DNA of 64,000 bases from Acanthosepion esculentum (GCA_964036315.1 OZ038480.1:16825344-16889343), one strand, 5' to 3'. Shown: positions 34,060 to 44,789, counted from the first letter of the stretch. Translations and numbers: made by a program. Notes: generated by a model not told the origin, from the sequence alone.

Positions 34060-35134
34060 ATACTTTATTAATAACATAATTAAATATATTGGTATGTATG
34101 TCTGTACATCTGTGCGTATATATCTATACGCATATCTGTCTTTATTCGATCTATAATTAAACCCCGACAAGTGTTCTTTGAATGAATACTTGTCCCCGCG
34201 TAAGTCGTAAATCACCGAAATTCATAATGTGTACACATTCCTCTCCAGACAAACGGGCCATGTTCTTCTTCTCTAACTGAAAAGGGAAATGTAACGAGGA
34301 CTGGTATCCTAGAAATGTGTATTTCCCCAAAGTCGCTGAACCAATAAATAGTGATTTTTCACTTGTGCATTGTAATTTGGGAGCCAGGAATGGGGGGAGT
34401 GGCCGGTTTGAAAACAGCTTTTGAGTGAGAAGCAGTTGAGATTTAATTTCTCGGCGTCCATTTTCACACTCTGTTCCGTGTGACTGACCATATGGTCAGG
34501 CATGAATCGGTTCGTAGGCACACTCCATAACATTTGTTACCGGTTCAACCTTAAAATACTCACACAATTCGAATTTACATCAAACGCCGGCCGTGCATAA
34601 GGACCGGCCATCCATAGTTGGGATGTTTCCTGTATTAATGAACGAATTCTAGACATTACACTGGTAGAGCACTGTTGTCAAAATGCGGTCACAGATTCCG
34701 CAAAGGGGTCGCTAGTCAGGCCTATGTCTTTGCGGCTTCAAGGTGAGCAAGGTGTAATATCCTGTCAATAAGGTCTCACATAGGAGGAAGTATCTGGTGG
34801 TGGAAACAGGAACCCAGGATTAGGTTGTCGTTTGAAACATGGGTAAGTGGCGTTAGATGGTTTCTTTAATAGTGAAGGATAACCGTTTACTTATACGGTA
34901 AAAGGGGTGGCAAGCAGGGGATTGTGACGCAGTTCTGGTTGTTTTGGTTTCGGGTTAGTGGGTGGAGATAAGGTTTTGTGTGTTTTGTTGAAGGGATTAA
35001 CCAAAAAAAGAATAGAAACGTAATTAATGAAGGAAAGAGCTGTAAAAAAAAAATAGAAAGCGATAAGCAAGAGAGAAGTAAAGACAACATAGAAAGAAGA
35101 GAAGAACAAGAGAAAGACGTTCGTATGGACTACA

Positions 35135-35138
<4 letters not shown>
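33351..35138. other. No gene recognised; small (TG)n tracts
   Basis: TG-rich microsatellites lie at 33793-33840 and 34015-34060. The rest has no recognisable frame or repeat. Confidence 0.5.

Positions 35139-35201
<63 letters not shown>
35139..35201. repeat. (TA)n microsatellite
   Basis: Pure TA repeats. Confidence 0.95.
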
Positions 35202-35202
<1 letters not shown>

Positions 35203-35307
35203 TATGCTTGGAATTGTGATCTGAGGAACCAGCAAATAACACTTTCCCGGGGAAATAAAATATAATCAATGGACCCTTAAGTTTGTCTGTTTTATAATTT
35301 TAATTAA

Positions 35308-35309
<2 letters not shown>

Positions 35310-35369
<60 letters not shown>
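35310..35369. repeat. (TA)n microsatellite
   Basis: Pure TA repeats directly before palindrome P4. Confidence 0.95.
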
Positions 35370-35371
<2 letters not shown>

Positions 35372-35490
35372 ATGACAATAGGAAAACTAATCGTTGCCGA
35401 CGCGTTTTGTCCAATATGGACTTTTCAAAAGAAAAGTCCACATTGGACGAAACGCGTCGGCAACTATTACAGTTTTCCTATTGTGATTTA
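35370..35490. repeat. Palindrome, family P4
   Basis: Arms of about 56 bp with only a few mismatches (GACAATAGGAAAACT...GGACTTTTC and its complement) meet at about 35427. The right arm contains TTGAAAAGTCCACAT and TTGGACGAAACGCGTC: a stem followed by GAAAC, hammerhead-like in layout but without an intact CTGATGA. TA tracts flank it on the left and, after 47 bp, on the right. Confidence 0.9.
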
Positions 35491-35533
35491 TATTTATAAA
35501 TATTGTCTTTTCTCCAGGTTAACTCTGAGAAAT

Positions 35534-35537
<4 letters not shown>

Positions 35538-35618
<81 letters not shown>
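35538..35618. repeat. (TA)n microsatellite, 81 bp
   Basis: One of the longest pure TA tracts in the window. Confidence 0.95.
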
Positions 35619-35620
<2 letters not shown>

Positions 35621-35892
35621 TATATGGGAATAAATAGAAAAGATGAAATCAAAAGAAAGGAAGAAATATATATATATTATCTTTTCTTAAAGTTCATTGT
35701 CATTTGTATATATATTGGTAACGGGTTCGTCGGTAAACATAAGGTTATGTATGTTTTTTGAATTGATTGGCAAAAAAGAATAGAAAAGTAATTATTAAAG
35801 TAAAGAGTTCTAAAAAAGAGAAAGTGATAAGCAAGAGAGTAGTAAAGACAACAAAGAAAAACAAGTTGAAGAAAAAGAAGTTCGTGGGCTCT

Positions 35893-35895
<3 letters not shown>

Positions 35896-35961
<66 letters not shown>
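35896..35961. repeat. (TA)n microsatellite
   Basis: Pure TA repeats. The preceding 35750-35895 sequence resembles 34985-35135 (AAAGAGCTGTAAAAAA, GATAAGCAAGAGAG, AAAGACAACA), so the TA tract and its flank are a dispersed unit. Confidence 0.9.
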
Positions 35962-35963
<2 letters not shown>

Positions 35964-36965
35964 AGAAATATAAAAAAATGAAATAAAAAGGAAAAGAAAT
36001 ATATATCTCTATAGACATATGTATATTTTCTCTTCTTCAATCTCTTTGTCGTAGTTATATGTCTACGAAAAATGTAAATAAAAATTGTAGTATGAAGGAG
36101 AAAAGAAGAAAACGAATGAAAGAACTACAATGATTAGGTCTATGGAAGAAATGCAAATTACTTTCACTTTCACTTTCACTTGTGTTTCTTTCATTTTGTT
36201 TTCTTCGTCATCTTTGCTTTACTTTTATTTACTGAGAACAAAACGGAACACATTGCAAACACGTGTAATGGAAAGGCTGTGAATCATTTGTCCCTTTTGA
36301 TTTTTTGACAAGCGAAACACAAAGGGAACTGATCAGAAGGGAGGGAAATATTAGCATACATTCGCCGACTTGTTTGTCCGCAAACTCGGCCATAAGCACT
36401 TGCTACAGCAATGAAACCCACACACATCCACATGCGCATATATACACAGAATACAAACATAAAACATCATTGTGCTTGTAATAATTTCGACAAAAGTAAA
36501 TGCCATGTTCTCTGAATGTTTCTCACTGCGTGAACACTGTCAAATATTCATTAATTGGTAAAAAATGCCTGTTAATCGTGTTGCTAAAACAATCTTTATA
36601 AATAGATGCTTTTCTTCTTACATGTCTATAGGACTAGGGTTACTAGTTGGGGCTAATGTTGAAAGCTTAGTGTTACTAAATGTTGAATTTTTTTAACTTG
36701 AAACTTTTGGTTTACTTTTAAAATAATGTAGTCTAACCCCGGGTACTAAGGGGATGAAATTAAATTCAAAATTCAGTAGCAATGAACTTTCAAATGTAGT
36801 CAAATTCCCTACTTATATCCCAATAAGGTAATCCTGTTTGAAGGAGATGAATATTTGATCAGCAAACTAGTAAGCACAAAGTAGGGGATCACTTTTTTTA
36901 CATTTAAATCTTAAACCGATTGACTTTTTGTCACTGTTGATTCTCTTTATATTTGTTTTAAGCAT
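35962..36965. other. No gene recognised
   Basis: AT-rich, with a short direct repeat TTTCACTTTCACTTTCACTT at about 36162-36181. No motif is seen. Confidence 0.5.
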
Positions 36966-36983
36966 TCAACCCCAAGCAAGGCG

Positions 36984-37548
36984 GGAAGCCACTAGCACGC
37001 AAGGGGTTACAGAGTTGGAACGAGAACAAAGAGGAGTGATAGAGGAAAGGATGAAGAGAAAGTTAGGGGATAGATCAGGGCATCTGGAGACGTCGATTGA
37101 CATTACATTTGAATAGTTGGAGATTATAGCTATCAGGGAAACAGGAAAAGGGGAGGGAGTTCCACAGGCGAGAGGTGCGAGACATGAAGCTATTGGAGTA
37201 GATGAGATGGCTACATTTAACAGTTTCAACAGTGAAAGGGTAAGAGCGAGATGCCAGCCTAGTTGAGCGCTTAAATTCATGAAGTCTGGGAACCTGCGAA
37301 AGCAGCTCATCGGAGTAGTTACCGTGAAAGTATTTGTAAAAAAGACAGAGGGAGGCAACGGCACGTCTGTGAGAGAACGGCTGCAGACGAGATGCCAGAT
37401 CAGGGCCAATTACATTGCATATACGCCTTTGGATTTTATCAAGGACCTTGAGACATTCTCTTCTAAGATTAGATAGGATTACTAGATTGAAAAACTCAGG
37501 ATTATTAAATTTAACATATTTTTTGCTTCGGACTTTTGGGGGCGACAT
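36984..37548 (-). pseudogene. CR1/Jockey-like LINE ORF2 C-terminus and 3' tail
   Basis: A 157-codon minus-strand frame (37548-37075) contains LDKIQRRICNVIG, SHRRAVASLCLFYKYFHG, SRSYPFTVETVKCS and SRLWNSLPFSCFP, and ends LQLFKCNVNRRLQ. This is the conserved C-terminal domain after the reverse transcriptase in CR1/Jockey-type LINEs. The frame is open but truncated upstream. The sequence after the stop (36984-37020) is similar to 39245-39275, suggesting a shared 3' tail. Confidence 0.82.
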
Positions 37549-37879
37549 TTAAAATAAGCTGGTTTAACTTGGTCTACTAATGAGTAGAAAGTCAATTTAA
37601 GATTTACTAGCGTAGGATTTTCAAATACAAATCTCAATCAGGAAACTCTGATCGTCAGTTAAATGGGGAATGATTTTTATTTTACAAGCAATATTAAACC
37701 AATATCCCCATTTCTACCATAACAGGTTCCATATATTTATTCTCCCAAGAAAACATGCAAAAAGACAGGATTACCAGATTGAGAAGTACTACGAAATTTC
37801 GAGTTTAGCAACTTGTAACTTCTAGGGCTATTTTCAAAAACTATCTGGTTCAACTATGGTCACTAATCAAAAGAAAGTC

Positions 37880-38110
37880 AGCATCTGTCTATATTTCTGA
37901 GATGAGGTATTATGTACACTATTTACATTATTCGGACTATTGTCCTCATCTTTGTCGCCATGTTTATTACAACGATTCGGCCGTTGTACTTTCTTCAGGT
38001 GGTTGGAATGTCGAATTGAACCCTTTATTTCGCTCACTGGGGTAGACTGTTCTAGTTCCACGTGCCATGTCTAATGGATGTCAATTATCAGTTATCTCCT
38101 GTACCACATC
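37880..38110 (-). mobile_element. SINE family A, minus copy
   Basis: It has the family body and central domain (TTTATTACAACGATTCGGCCG, GACTGTTCTAGTTCCACGTG) but lacks the tRNA-like head. Part of the CTGAAGA hairpin is deleted (TTGTAC joins TTTCTTCAGG). Confidence 0.75.
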
Positions 38111-38159
38111 CCGCCTATGAGAGAGGAAGCGCCCAGAGCAATCATTGTATTTTCAAAAT

Positions 38160-38533
38160 ATATTAAACACTACACAAACTATATTTGTTACAGTAACGTT
38201 CACCCTGTACAAGGCTCGGAGGCCACTCGAGGTAGAGGGTAATATTAAGGGGTAGTTTATATGGATTAAAGGGGAAGATAACGGTTAACCATAGACTGGT
38301 GAAGATTGGATTGATCGAGGAAAACATCCTCTTGGGGATTGGTTCCACATGGCAGTGGTTCGCGGGAAGAAGCTGTTCGAGTGGAACTTATTTCTCACCG
38401 ATGGAATACGGAGGGAATGAAGGTGGTTTGTTTGGAAATTATAAACTTTTCGGCTACTCCTGTCTTCCGTGTTTCTTACTGAATGGTTATTTGTTTTTTT
38501 TTTGTTTTTTTTTCTAACTGGACTAAATTTCAA
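38160..38533 (-). pseudogene. CR1/Jockey-like LINE C-terminal fragment
   Basis: On minus, FHSNSFFPRTTAMWN and PRGCFP match the same C-terminal region as the fragment at 37075-37548 (SRLWNSLP...CFP). The reading frame is short and broken after about 38285. Confidence 0.65.
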
Positions 38534-38844
38534 GCCGAGTAGACGTTAATTATCACATAATCATGAATCATTTTGCTCGCAGCACCTGATAAAGATTTTT
38601 ATTGCCTCTGTTCTGCCCTTATCTTTTTTTTTAAATTTCTTACTCCAGTTAGATGACGCCAACTATAAGTTGTGAAATATGTGGCTGAGAATTCTTTGTA
38701 TTTTTACTTTCTTTTATTAATGTTTTAATAGGAGGGAATAAGCGAAAATAGAAGATTAGGTCATTTGCAGTAATATTAATCTATTTTCGGAGTGTATGAT
38801 GGAAGTTGTTTCGCTTTGAAAAATATTGCACCATCCGTCATTTT

Positions 38845-39184
38845 TTATCACGCCCAGACACTATTGTCTTGACTGTTGATTAGTTGTCCTGCGGCCATTG
38901 TCTGCGATGGACGTTACTCCAAGGAAGCGTATGAAAATTGTAACGCTGCATGAACACATTGGCAAGCTTTACCAGTGAGTAAATCAAGGTGCTATAAATT
39001 GCCCCGGACACTCTCCTGATTTAAATCCAATCGAGAATCTGTGGTCAATCTGCAAGGAACGACTTCGTGGAATGGACATACGAAGTACTAACATGTGCAC
39101 TGGGTCATGTTTCATTGGTAAAATATGAAGAATTAAATAATAATGGAATTATTCGTTTTATTTCAATTAATTTGAACATGGTTG
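38845..39184 (+). mobile_element. Internally deleted Tc1-like element, family M copy 2
   Basis: It is homologous to 27290-27820 in opposite orientation. It keeps a transposase start (ATGGACGTTACTCCAAGG), a reading like KIVTLHEHIGKLY, and a C-terminal HSPDLNPIENLWSICKERL with the catalytic Glu. Its right end (39184, flanked by TA) matches the family terminus; its left end is not clear. As in copy 1, the central part of the gene is missing. Confidence 0.75.
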
Positions 39185-39236
39185 TACTACTATTATTACT
39201 ACTACTACTTATAATAATATAATAACTACTACTACT

Positions 39237-39722
39237 TTAAAAGAAGTAACCTGTAACCCCCTGCGTGCTAGTGGAATTACTTATATAGTAATAATTACTA
39301 ATTATAGCGAAAGATGCCTTCCAAAAGCTGAGCAAAGTATTAAGAAACAGAAAAAATATCATTAGAAACAGTGAAAAGGCTACTGAACTGCTATCTAGTA
39401 TCAATACTCCTACATGGGAGTGATGCTGGACAATATCCTCACAGATGAAGAAGAGACGTGAAGCAATAGAAATGTCGTCCCTCAAATGGGGTACATAAAT
39501 AGGAAGGAGGGTTTGGAAAATTTGATACTCACAGGGATGTTTGAAGATCAGAAGGCAAGAGGAAAGCAAAGTCCAACATACCTGGCTAGCTTGAGCGTAT
39601 GGATGGCGGAGCAGAGATTGGGAGAGATGGCAAAAAGACAAAAGTTATTATTATTGTTAGCTACAAAGGATAGGAAAATATGGAGAGCCATAACCAACAT
39701 CCTGGAGGAACACAGCACATGA
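39237..39722 (+). pseudogene. RTE-like LINE ORF2 C-terminal region
   Basis: Plus-strand fragments read KKRREAIEMSSLKWG, then GMFEDQKARGKQSPTYLASL, SVWMAEQRLGEMAKRQKLLL and KDRKIWRAITNILEEHST. These are typical of the end of RTE-type reverse transcriptase proteins. Stops and frameshifts separate the blocks; the last 78 codons (39486-39722) are open. The beginning of the interval resembles the LINE tail at 36984-37020. Confidence 0.75.
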
Positions 39723-39853
39723 AGAAGACGTCTCCAGCTATTGAGAACGAGGCCGCACAAAAAGAATGCAATTTGTTTATATTTACAATTACAACGCCTT
39801 ATTCGAAAATAGGTAAAATATAACACACCTTGCCGGATCTTTTAAATCAAAAC

Positions 39854-39858
<5 letters not shown>

Positions 39859-39913
<55 letters not shown>
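39859..39913. repeat. (TA)n microsatellite
   Basis: Pure TA repeats immediately left of the hammerhead-bearing locus. Confidence 0.95.
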
Positions 39914-39917
<4 letters not shown>

Positions 39918-39996
39918 CAGTGATAGAAATTTTGTTGGGGGGATTTGAATAATCATTTATAGTAATTCATCGAGTCGAGAAGAATGCAGAAAACAC
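39918..39996 (-). repeat. Tail fragment of the hammerhead SINE-like unit
   Basis: On minus it matches the 3' tail of the unit: GTGTTTTCTGCATTCTTCTC, then ATGAATTAC and TTTCTATCACTG. It breaks off inside the 3' strand of ribozyme stem I. It lies head to head with the full unit that starts at 40009. Confidence 0.65.
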
Positions 39997-40171
39997 TTGT
40001 ATATCCATGCTTGATCCAGCTTCTAATGCTCTGGGGGGAGCAGCATGGGAAAAGAAGACGTGGCCCCTGGGGACACAATCCGTTGGGTTACGCATACTTA
40101 CGCATCACCACGGAATTTAGTGACGAGTAGCGCTATATTGAGTCTAATCAGTTTCTTCGTCACTGACTACC

Positions 40172-40223
40172 GTTGGTCCAGTGGTGTGACGCTTGCATCG
40201 TATCGTAACGGTCTGAGTTCGAT
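40172..40223 (+). promoter_or_regulatory. tRNA-like internal polymerase III promoter
   Basis: The A box TGGTCCAGTGG (40172-40182) and B box GTTCGATTC (40215-40223) both fit the consensus, and their spacing is that of a tRNA gene. Confidence 0.65.
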
Positions 40224-40239
40224 TCTGGGTAGTGTATGC

Positions 40240-40284
40240 GCACTGCTGATGAGTCCCAGATAGAACGAAACGGCCGTCCAGTGC
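40240..40284 (+). ncRNA. Hammerhead ribozyme (type I), copy C
   Basis: Stem I is GCACTG (40240-40245) with CAGTGC (40279-40284). The core is CTGATGA (40246-40252). Stem II is GTCC/GAAC with a six-base loop and one mismatch. GAAA (40267-40270) follows, then the very short palindromic stem III ACGGCCGT (40270-40277), with cleavage expected after the C at 40278 (GTC). All invariant residues are present. The loopless stem III is like the dimer-active hammerheads known from Penelope-like elements and retrozymes. Self-cleavage has not been tested. Confidence 0.8.
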
Positions 40285-40369
40285 TTTCTCTATTCCGTTG
40301 AGGATTCTCATAAAGTTAATGAATTACTGTGTGTGCTTGTGCATATATATATTAGACCTGTTTAACAGG

Positions 40370-40795
40370 TGTAATATTGGAGGAATCGAGACTTTTCTTA
40401 TACAGTCTCAGTTACAGTGGACTGGTCATGTCTTGAGAATGTCTGATCACAGGATACCCAAGATCCTAATATACAGCCAGTTAGATCAGGGCTATAGGAA
40501 TGTAGGACGCCCATGGCTAAGATACAAAGACAAGCTGAAAAGCAACTTGTCAGCTATCAATATACCACATAACACCATTGAGTGCTTAGCCTTGGAGCGG
40601 GTAGAATGGAGATCAACGTGTTTTAGTGAACTCAGCAATTTTCAATCTGCTTGTCTGTATCATCTTCAAGAAGCGAGAGCAACATCTAAAAGGTCATCCA
40701 ATCCAACAGTGATCTCATCTCATAATCCTCACACTTGCTCCATATGTGGCCTACTTTGTAAATCACTAGCGGGTCTTAAATGCCACAAAATTTAA
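40370..40795 (+). pseudogene. RTE-like LINE ORF2 C-terminus with Cys-rich tail
   Basis: The 165-codon frame at 40298-40795 contains LQWTGHVLRMSDHRIPK, LDQGYRNVGRPWLRYKDKL and a final CSICGLLCKSLAGLKCH, a C2H2/CCHC-like finger. This is the usual ending of RTE-type ORF2 proteins. It is truncated upstream; the first 25 or so codons come from the adjoining repeat. A (TTA)n tract follows at 40853-40895, as at many LINE 3' ends. Confidence 0.82.
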
Positions 40796-40850
40796 TAACT
40801 GAATCAACTAAGCTGTCAGATCCTCATACGTCAAAATCGATGGGAGAGTC

Positions 40851-40852
<2 letters not shown>

Positions 40853-40895
<43 letters not shown>
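40853..40895. repeat. (TTA)n microsatellite
   Basis: About 14 units of ATT/TTA just after the LINE terminus. Confidence 0.95.
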
Positions 40896-40900
<5 letters not shown>

Positions 40901-41033
40901 ACATTCAAATCATTGGTTTTGGGATTGATTGATTTTCACGGGTTTTCAACCTTTTGCGGGTTATTTAAGGTCAGAAGATTGTAATAATTTTTGGGAAATA
41001 ATAATAATTTACTGGTACAACTCCTTCTAATTA

Positions 41034-41180
41034 ACCCATATGTGGGAGTGAAGAGGTGGATTCATACCTTTCCCAAGAGTATTTGCGTGTAAGAGGATAT
41101 AATGAACCTGACTGGAATTAGAACTCAGTTCTCCGATTTCCATTTTTGAGCCGTTATCTGTTACACCACCCACATATCCA
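41034..41180 (-). mobile_element. SINE family B body with tRNA-like head
   Basis: On minus, GTGGTGTAACAGATAACGG (A-box region) and GAGTTCTAATTCC (B box) are followed by the body (TACACGCAAATACTC, GGGAAAGGTATGAATCC, ATATGGGTTAATTAG). A 5S rRNA-like segment lies immediately upstream (41181-41283). Confidence 0.7.
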
Positions 41181-41283
41181 ATCATACTGCAACTGTTATT
41201 CTCAAGCGGTCACCCATCTAAGTACTGACTAGAATCGGTGATCGTACAAGAACAGGTGTTTCAACGAGATATGTCCGTAAGCC
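41181..41283 (-). rRNA. 5S rRNA-like SINE head (not a functional 5S gene)
   Basis: On minus, CGTTGAAACACCTGTTC, TACGATCACCGA and GTCAGTACTTAGATGGGTGA are unmistakable 5S rRNA segments. The central portion around GAAGTTAAGCA (part of the internal control region) is deleted. It sits directly upstream of a tRNA-like SINE head. Confidence 0.8.
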
Positions 41284-41900
41284 GAAGTATAGCTATTTTC
41301 AAATAATATATATATAATAATAATTAAAAAAAATATGATTCCTTCGCTACATAAGAGTTCTGATGTTGCAAAAACGAGAGCCGAAACCCTCAATATAATT
41401 ATTAAAATTAAATTGAATTAAGGTATCAAGCCCTGTTTCATCCTCAAGCGAAAATTTAGGAATAACCAAACTTGCAAGTTTACCCATCTTTATAAGCGTG
41501 TTGGTTCGCAAAATAATTACTATGGAAACGGCTGGAGCGGCCATTTTGGATTGGTGGTCTAACTGTTAATTCTTATCCACATATCAGTCACCTTCGAAAA
41601 GGTCAAGCCGAGGTAGGGTGGGGTATCTATTTCAAAGCGGATGATGGCATTCATGTACGCACATTGTCTGGTCAGTTTAAAGCGAAAGATAGCTTTTGGC
41701 ACCACGGTATGTCGTGAACTGTCTAGAGGATTTTGTTTTATTTTATTTTATCTATTTATTTATTTTTTTATCCAAATGGCTGTTTCATATATAAACGCGT
41801 TATATATATATTAGTGGTCAATATATATATATATTTTCAATAGGCTAACATCCAGGTAGAGCTCTATGTACAAGACAGAGTAAGAATATAATTTAAAATG
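41284..41900. other. No gene recognised
   Basis: AT-rich, including a short A-run region and TA words near 41800-41835. Confidence 0.5.
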
Positions 41901-42070
41901 CTCAAACACTAATATTCCATGGTTATAATTTATTACATTGGAATCGTAATCACGATCCAATTCATCAGACCTACAAATTCAAAAAGAATTTGATTTCTAG
42001 TTCTGATAAAGTGGCTCGTTATTACGATTCCAATGTAATAAATTATAACCATGCAATATTAGTGTTTGAG
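41901..42070. repeat. Palindrome, family P1 copy 2
   Basis: Arms 41901-41970 and about 42005-42070 pair over most of their length (CTCAAACACTAAT / ATTAGTGTTTGAG; ATTACATTGGAATCGTAAT and its complement). It is followed by (TA)n at 42079-42123. Confidence 0.85.
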
Positions 42071-42075
42071 CCTTT

Positions 42076-42123
<48 letters not shown>

Positions 42124-42125
<2 letters not shown>

Positions 42126-42275
42126 TAAAAATATAGTTTTAAAGTATGCTATATGTATGGTTAAAAGTGCTCAACATTCCGGATAGAGCCTATGTAAATA
42201 TAATAGCGGAAACTGAGTTCAACATCGAACAGCCAGTCTTATAATGGTTAAGTGCAATCTTCAAGCCATCAGATA
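42124..42275. repeat. Diverged half of palindrome family P3
   Basis: The order AAATATAGTTTTAAAGT, AAGTGCTCAACAT, ATAGAGCCT and GAGTTCAACATCGAACAG parallels the leader and left arm at 61400-61540, but no right arm follows. Microsatellites (TC)n, (TA)n and (CA)n lie at 42291-42424. Confidence 0.55.
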
Positions 42276-42309
42276 TTGAAGTGTCCATTTATCTCTCTCT
42301 CTTTCTCTT

Positions 42310-42785
<476 letters not shown>

Positions 42786-42893
42786 TTCTTCTTATGCACT
42801 TCCCGCTTGTGGAACAGCTTTCACTTCCCAGTCAACTTTGAACTTCAAAAATTTAAATGCTGCAATGTCAATTGTTATCTTCTATCTTCTTAA
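42786..42893 (+). pseudogene. Short CR1/Jockey-like LINE C-terminal fragment
   Basis: Thirty-five codons read FFLCTSRLWNSFHF and then FELQKFKCCNVNCYLLSS before a stop. This matches the SRLWNSLP...LQLFKCNVNRRL ending at 37075-37548. A longer overlapping frame (42706-43023) is the wrong frame. Confidence 0.65.
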
Positions 42894-43139
42894 TTCTTGT
42901 TCTCTTTTATTGTTTGGTTTAGTTTGTTTAACAGCATATCAACTGCGGATGCGTTATTTAATGCCGAAATGTAATTTTCTTGCAAGTTTTGGCAATTGTT
43001 TTTGCAATAATGTGTTTACTTGAAACTTTCCTCTTTCTTTTCCAATTATGTATTTTGTCGGTAATTATTTTACTATGAAACTGTATTGCATTTATTCTTA
43101 CTACAAAAATATATTTTTATACTTTCATAATATTTGTCC

Positions 43140-43305
43140 CCGGTTTGGAGGTTCACTATTTGCCCATAGCTGGGACCCTAACAGGTGCTACCGCCTCGGT
43201 TCAGGGTGGACCTGGGAACATCAGCAATTAAGAGGTGGTTCCACGCTCCTCAAAACCTCCTGATCAGAGGTTTTGCTGTTGGACGTAGTTTATCGTCATA
43301 CCAAG
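43140..43305. repeat. Dispersed repeat D1, inverted copy
   Basis: This is the reverse complement of 10650-10845 (GCCCATAGCTGGGACC, CAGGTGCTACC, GGTGGTTCCACGCTCC, GACGTAGTTTATCGTCATA). Confidence 0.7.
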
Positions 43306-43752
43306 TTAGTTAGATCCAGTGTCAGGACCCAAAGAGTGTGAGTTCAAAGCCTGTCCTTAAGGACAAATGGCACAGTAGATAAAGGCGTTAGTTATATCCA
43401 GTGACAGGACCCAAACAATGTGAGTGCAATACCTGTCCTCAAGGACACATGGCACAGTGGATAAAGGCGTTAGTTATATCCAGTGACAGGACCCAAACAA
43501 TGTGAGTGCAATACCTGGTTAAGGCGGTGGAGAACTTGGGGAGGGGAATTAACAGGAGATAACTGATAACTGACATCCATTTGACATGGCACATGTAACT
43601 AGAACAGTCTATCCCAGTGAGCGAAATAAAGGGTTCAGTTCGATATTCCAACCACCTGAAGAAGGCCGGAGCGTACAACGGCCGAAACGTTGTAATAAAT
43701 ATGGCGACAAAGATGAGGACAATAGTCCGAATAATATAAATAGTGAGAACGT
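43306..43752 (+). mobile_element. SINE family A with three tandem tRNA-like heads
   Basis: The tRNA-like head (TGGCACAGTGGATAAAGGCG ... B box) occurs three times in tandem, from about 43306 (5'-truncated), 43365 and 43446. A single full body follows, with the CTGAAGA hairpin (43656-43690), TGTAATAAATATGGCGAC and GATGAGGACAATAG. Confidence 0.8.
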
Positions 43753-44149
43753 TGGACGTAGTTTATCGTCATATGAAGGACGATGTCCTCTTAATAATGT
43801 TTATATTTTTCTCTTATTCTTTCACACTCACTAGCCACTTGCGTCTTATTTATTGCCTTGATTGGGGTGAAATGATTAATAATATATTTTTTACATATTT
43901 ATATTTAAAACAATCGAACAACTCAACTGTTTATGAATATTTAAATCTTGACTGGTACGTAACGAACTCTGGCATATTACTCAGTATTTCAAATTTGAAA
44001 TTTGGATTCTCTCGGGTGATGGTTATTTTGTAGAGTATGAATGCTAGCGATTCGAAAGACTTATTGGGACCTCTGAACCTGATGAGTAGCATTACGTGAA
44101 AGCATAGAGTCGCTTGAACATTGATTAATATTGTCTCTAAACTGGACTT

Positions 44150-44540
44150 CTCCGCCGTTTTCCACATATGAAGATACAGGAACTTAGAACCGAATAGCCA
44201 GACTCTCTCCACAAAGGATTTGATTATAACTGTGAAGGCTTGTGAGAAATGAAAGCCGAATACCAAGGACTGGTGTACATAGCATTCCACAAGGTCCCCA
44301 AACGACACTCTGCAGGTTTAGAATAACAAAAGTGTCCTTCTCCTAGACTGGCTGCCAACCAAGATTATAGAACTCATTCTGTCCAGCTATTCAATCCATA
44401 GCCGGTGGAGGAGAGGGAATCATATATATCCCAAGGGTATTTGCGCCTAAGTGAATGTAACGAATTCGACTTGAACTCGCAATCGGCTCACTGATTCCAC
44501 AAGTCACTAACTATTCACCGTGCTTCCACATATCTCTATA
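44150..44540 (-). mobile_element. SINE family B copy with extended flank, tandem unit 1
   Basis: On minus, a tRNA-like segment at about 44465-44535 precedes the family body and tail (TCTATAATCTTGG, CTAGGAGAAGG). The stretch left of it (GGATTTGATTATAACTGTGAAG) is repeated at 44865-44890, so the whole 390-bp block recurs at 44790-45165. Confidence 0.65.
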
Positions 44541-44760
44541 TCTACCTCCCTCTCTCTCCCTCTCTTTCTCTACTTCTCTTTCTAACTCTGTCTCTCTCTC
44601 TCTTTCTACATTTTTCTCTCTCCCTCTCTTTCTATCTCTCTCTCTCTCTCCCTATCTATCTACACCTCTCTCTCACTCTCTTTCTACCTGTCTCTCTCTT
44701 TCTACCTCCCTCTCTCTCCTCCTATTTTTCTACCTCTCTCTCTCTCTTCCTCTCTATCGT
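44541..44760. repeat. (CT)n-rich low-complexity tract
   Basis: Degenerate TCTC/CTCC/TTTCTAC repeats separate two copies of a SINE-containing block. Confidence 0.9.
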
Positions 44761-44789
44761 GGACTCTCCTGTCGTTGACCCGCGCCTAC

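Larger units (their letters stand above)
40009..40327 (+). mobile_element. Hammerhead-bearing SINE-like unit, copy C
   Basis: The order is a unique 5' part (GCTTGATCCAGCTTCTAATG), then CGCTATATTGAGTC, then a tRNA-like promoter with A box TGGTCCAGTGG and B box GTTCGATTC about 43 nt apart, then a hammerhead ribozyme (40240-40284), then a tail with TTGAGGATTCTCAT. The same order, in the same relative positions, is seen at 54381-54728 (minus) and partly at 54767-54955. No protein is encoded. Polymerase III transcription and mobilisation by a LINE or PLE reverse transcriptase are inferences. The LINE fragment at 40370 follows closely. Confidence 0.75.

Noticed and set aside
37266..37476. Plus-strand 65-codon frame
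   Set aside because: Antisense shadow of the LINE C-terminal reading frame on minus.
40172..40223. Real tRNA gene
   Set aside because: A and B boxes fit, but no acceptor-stem pairing or clear anticodon arm was found; a SINE-type promoter is more likely.
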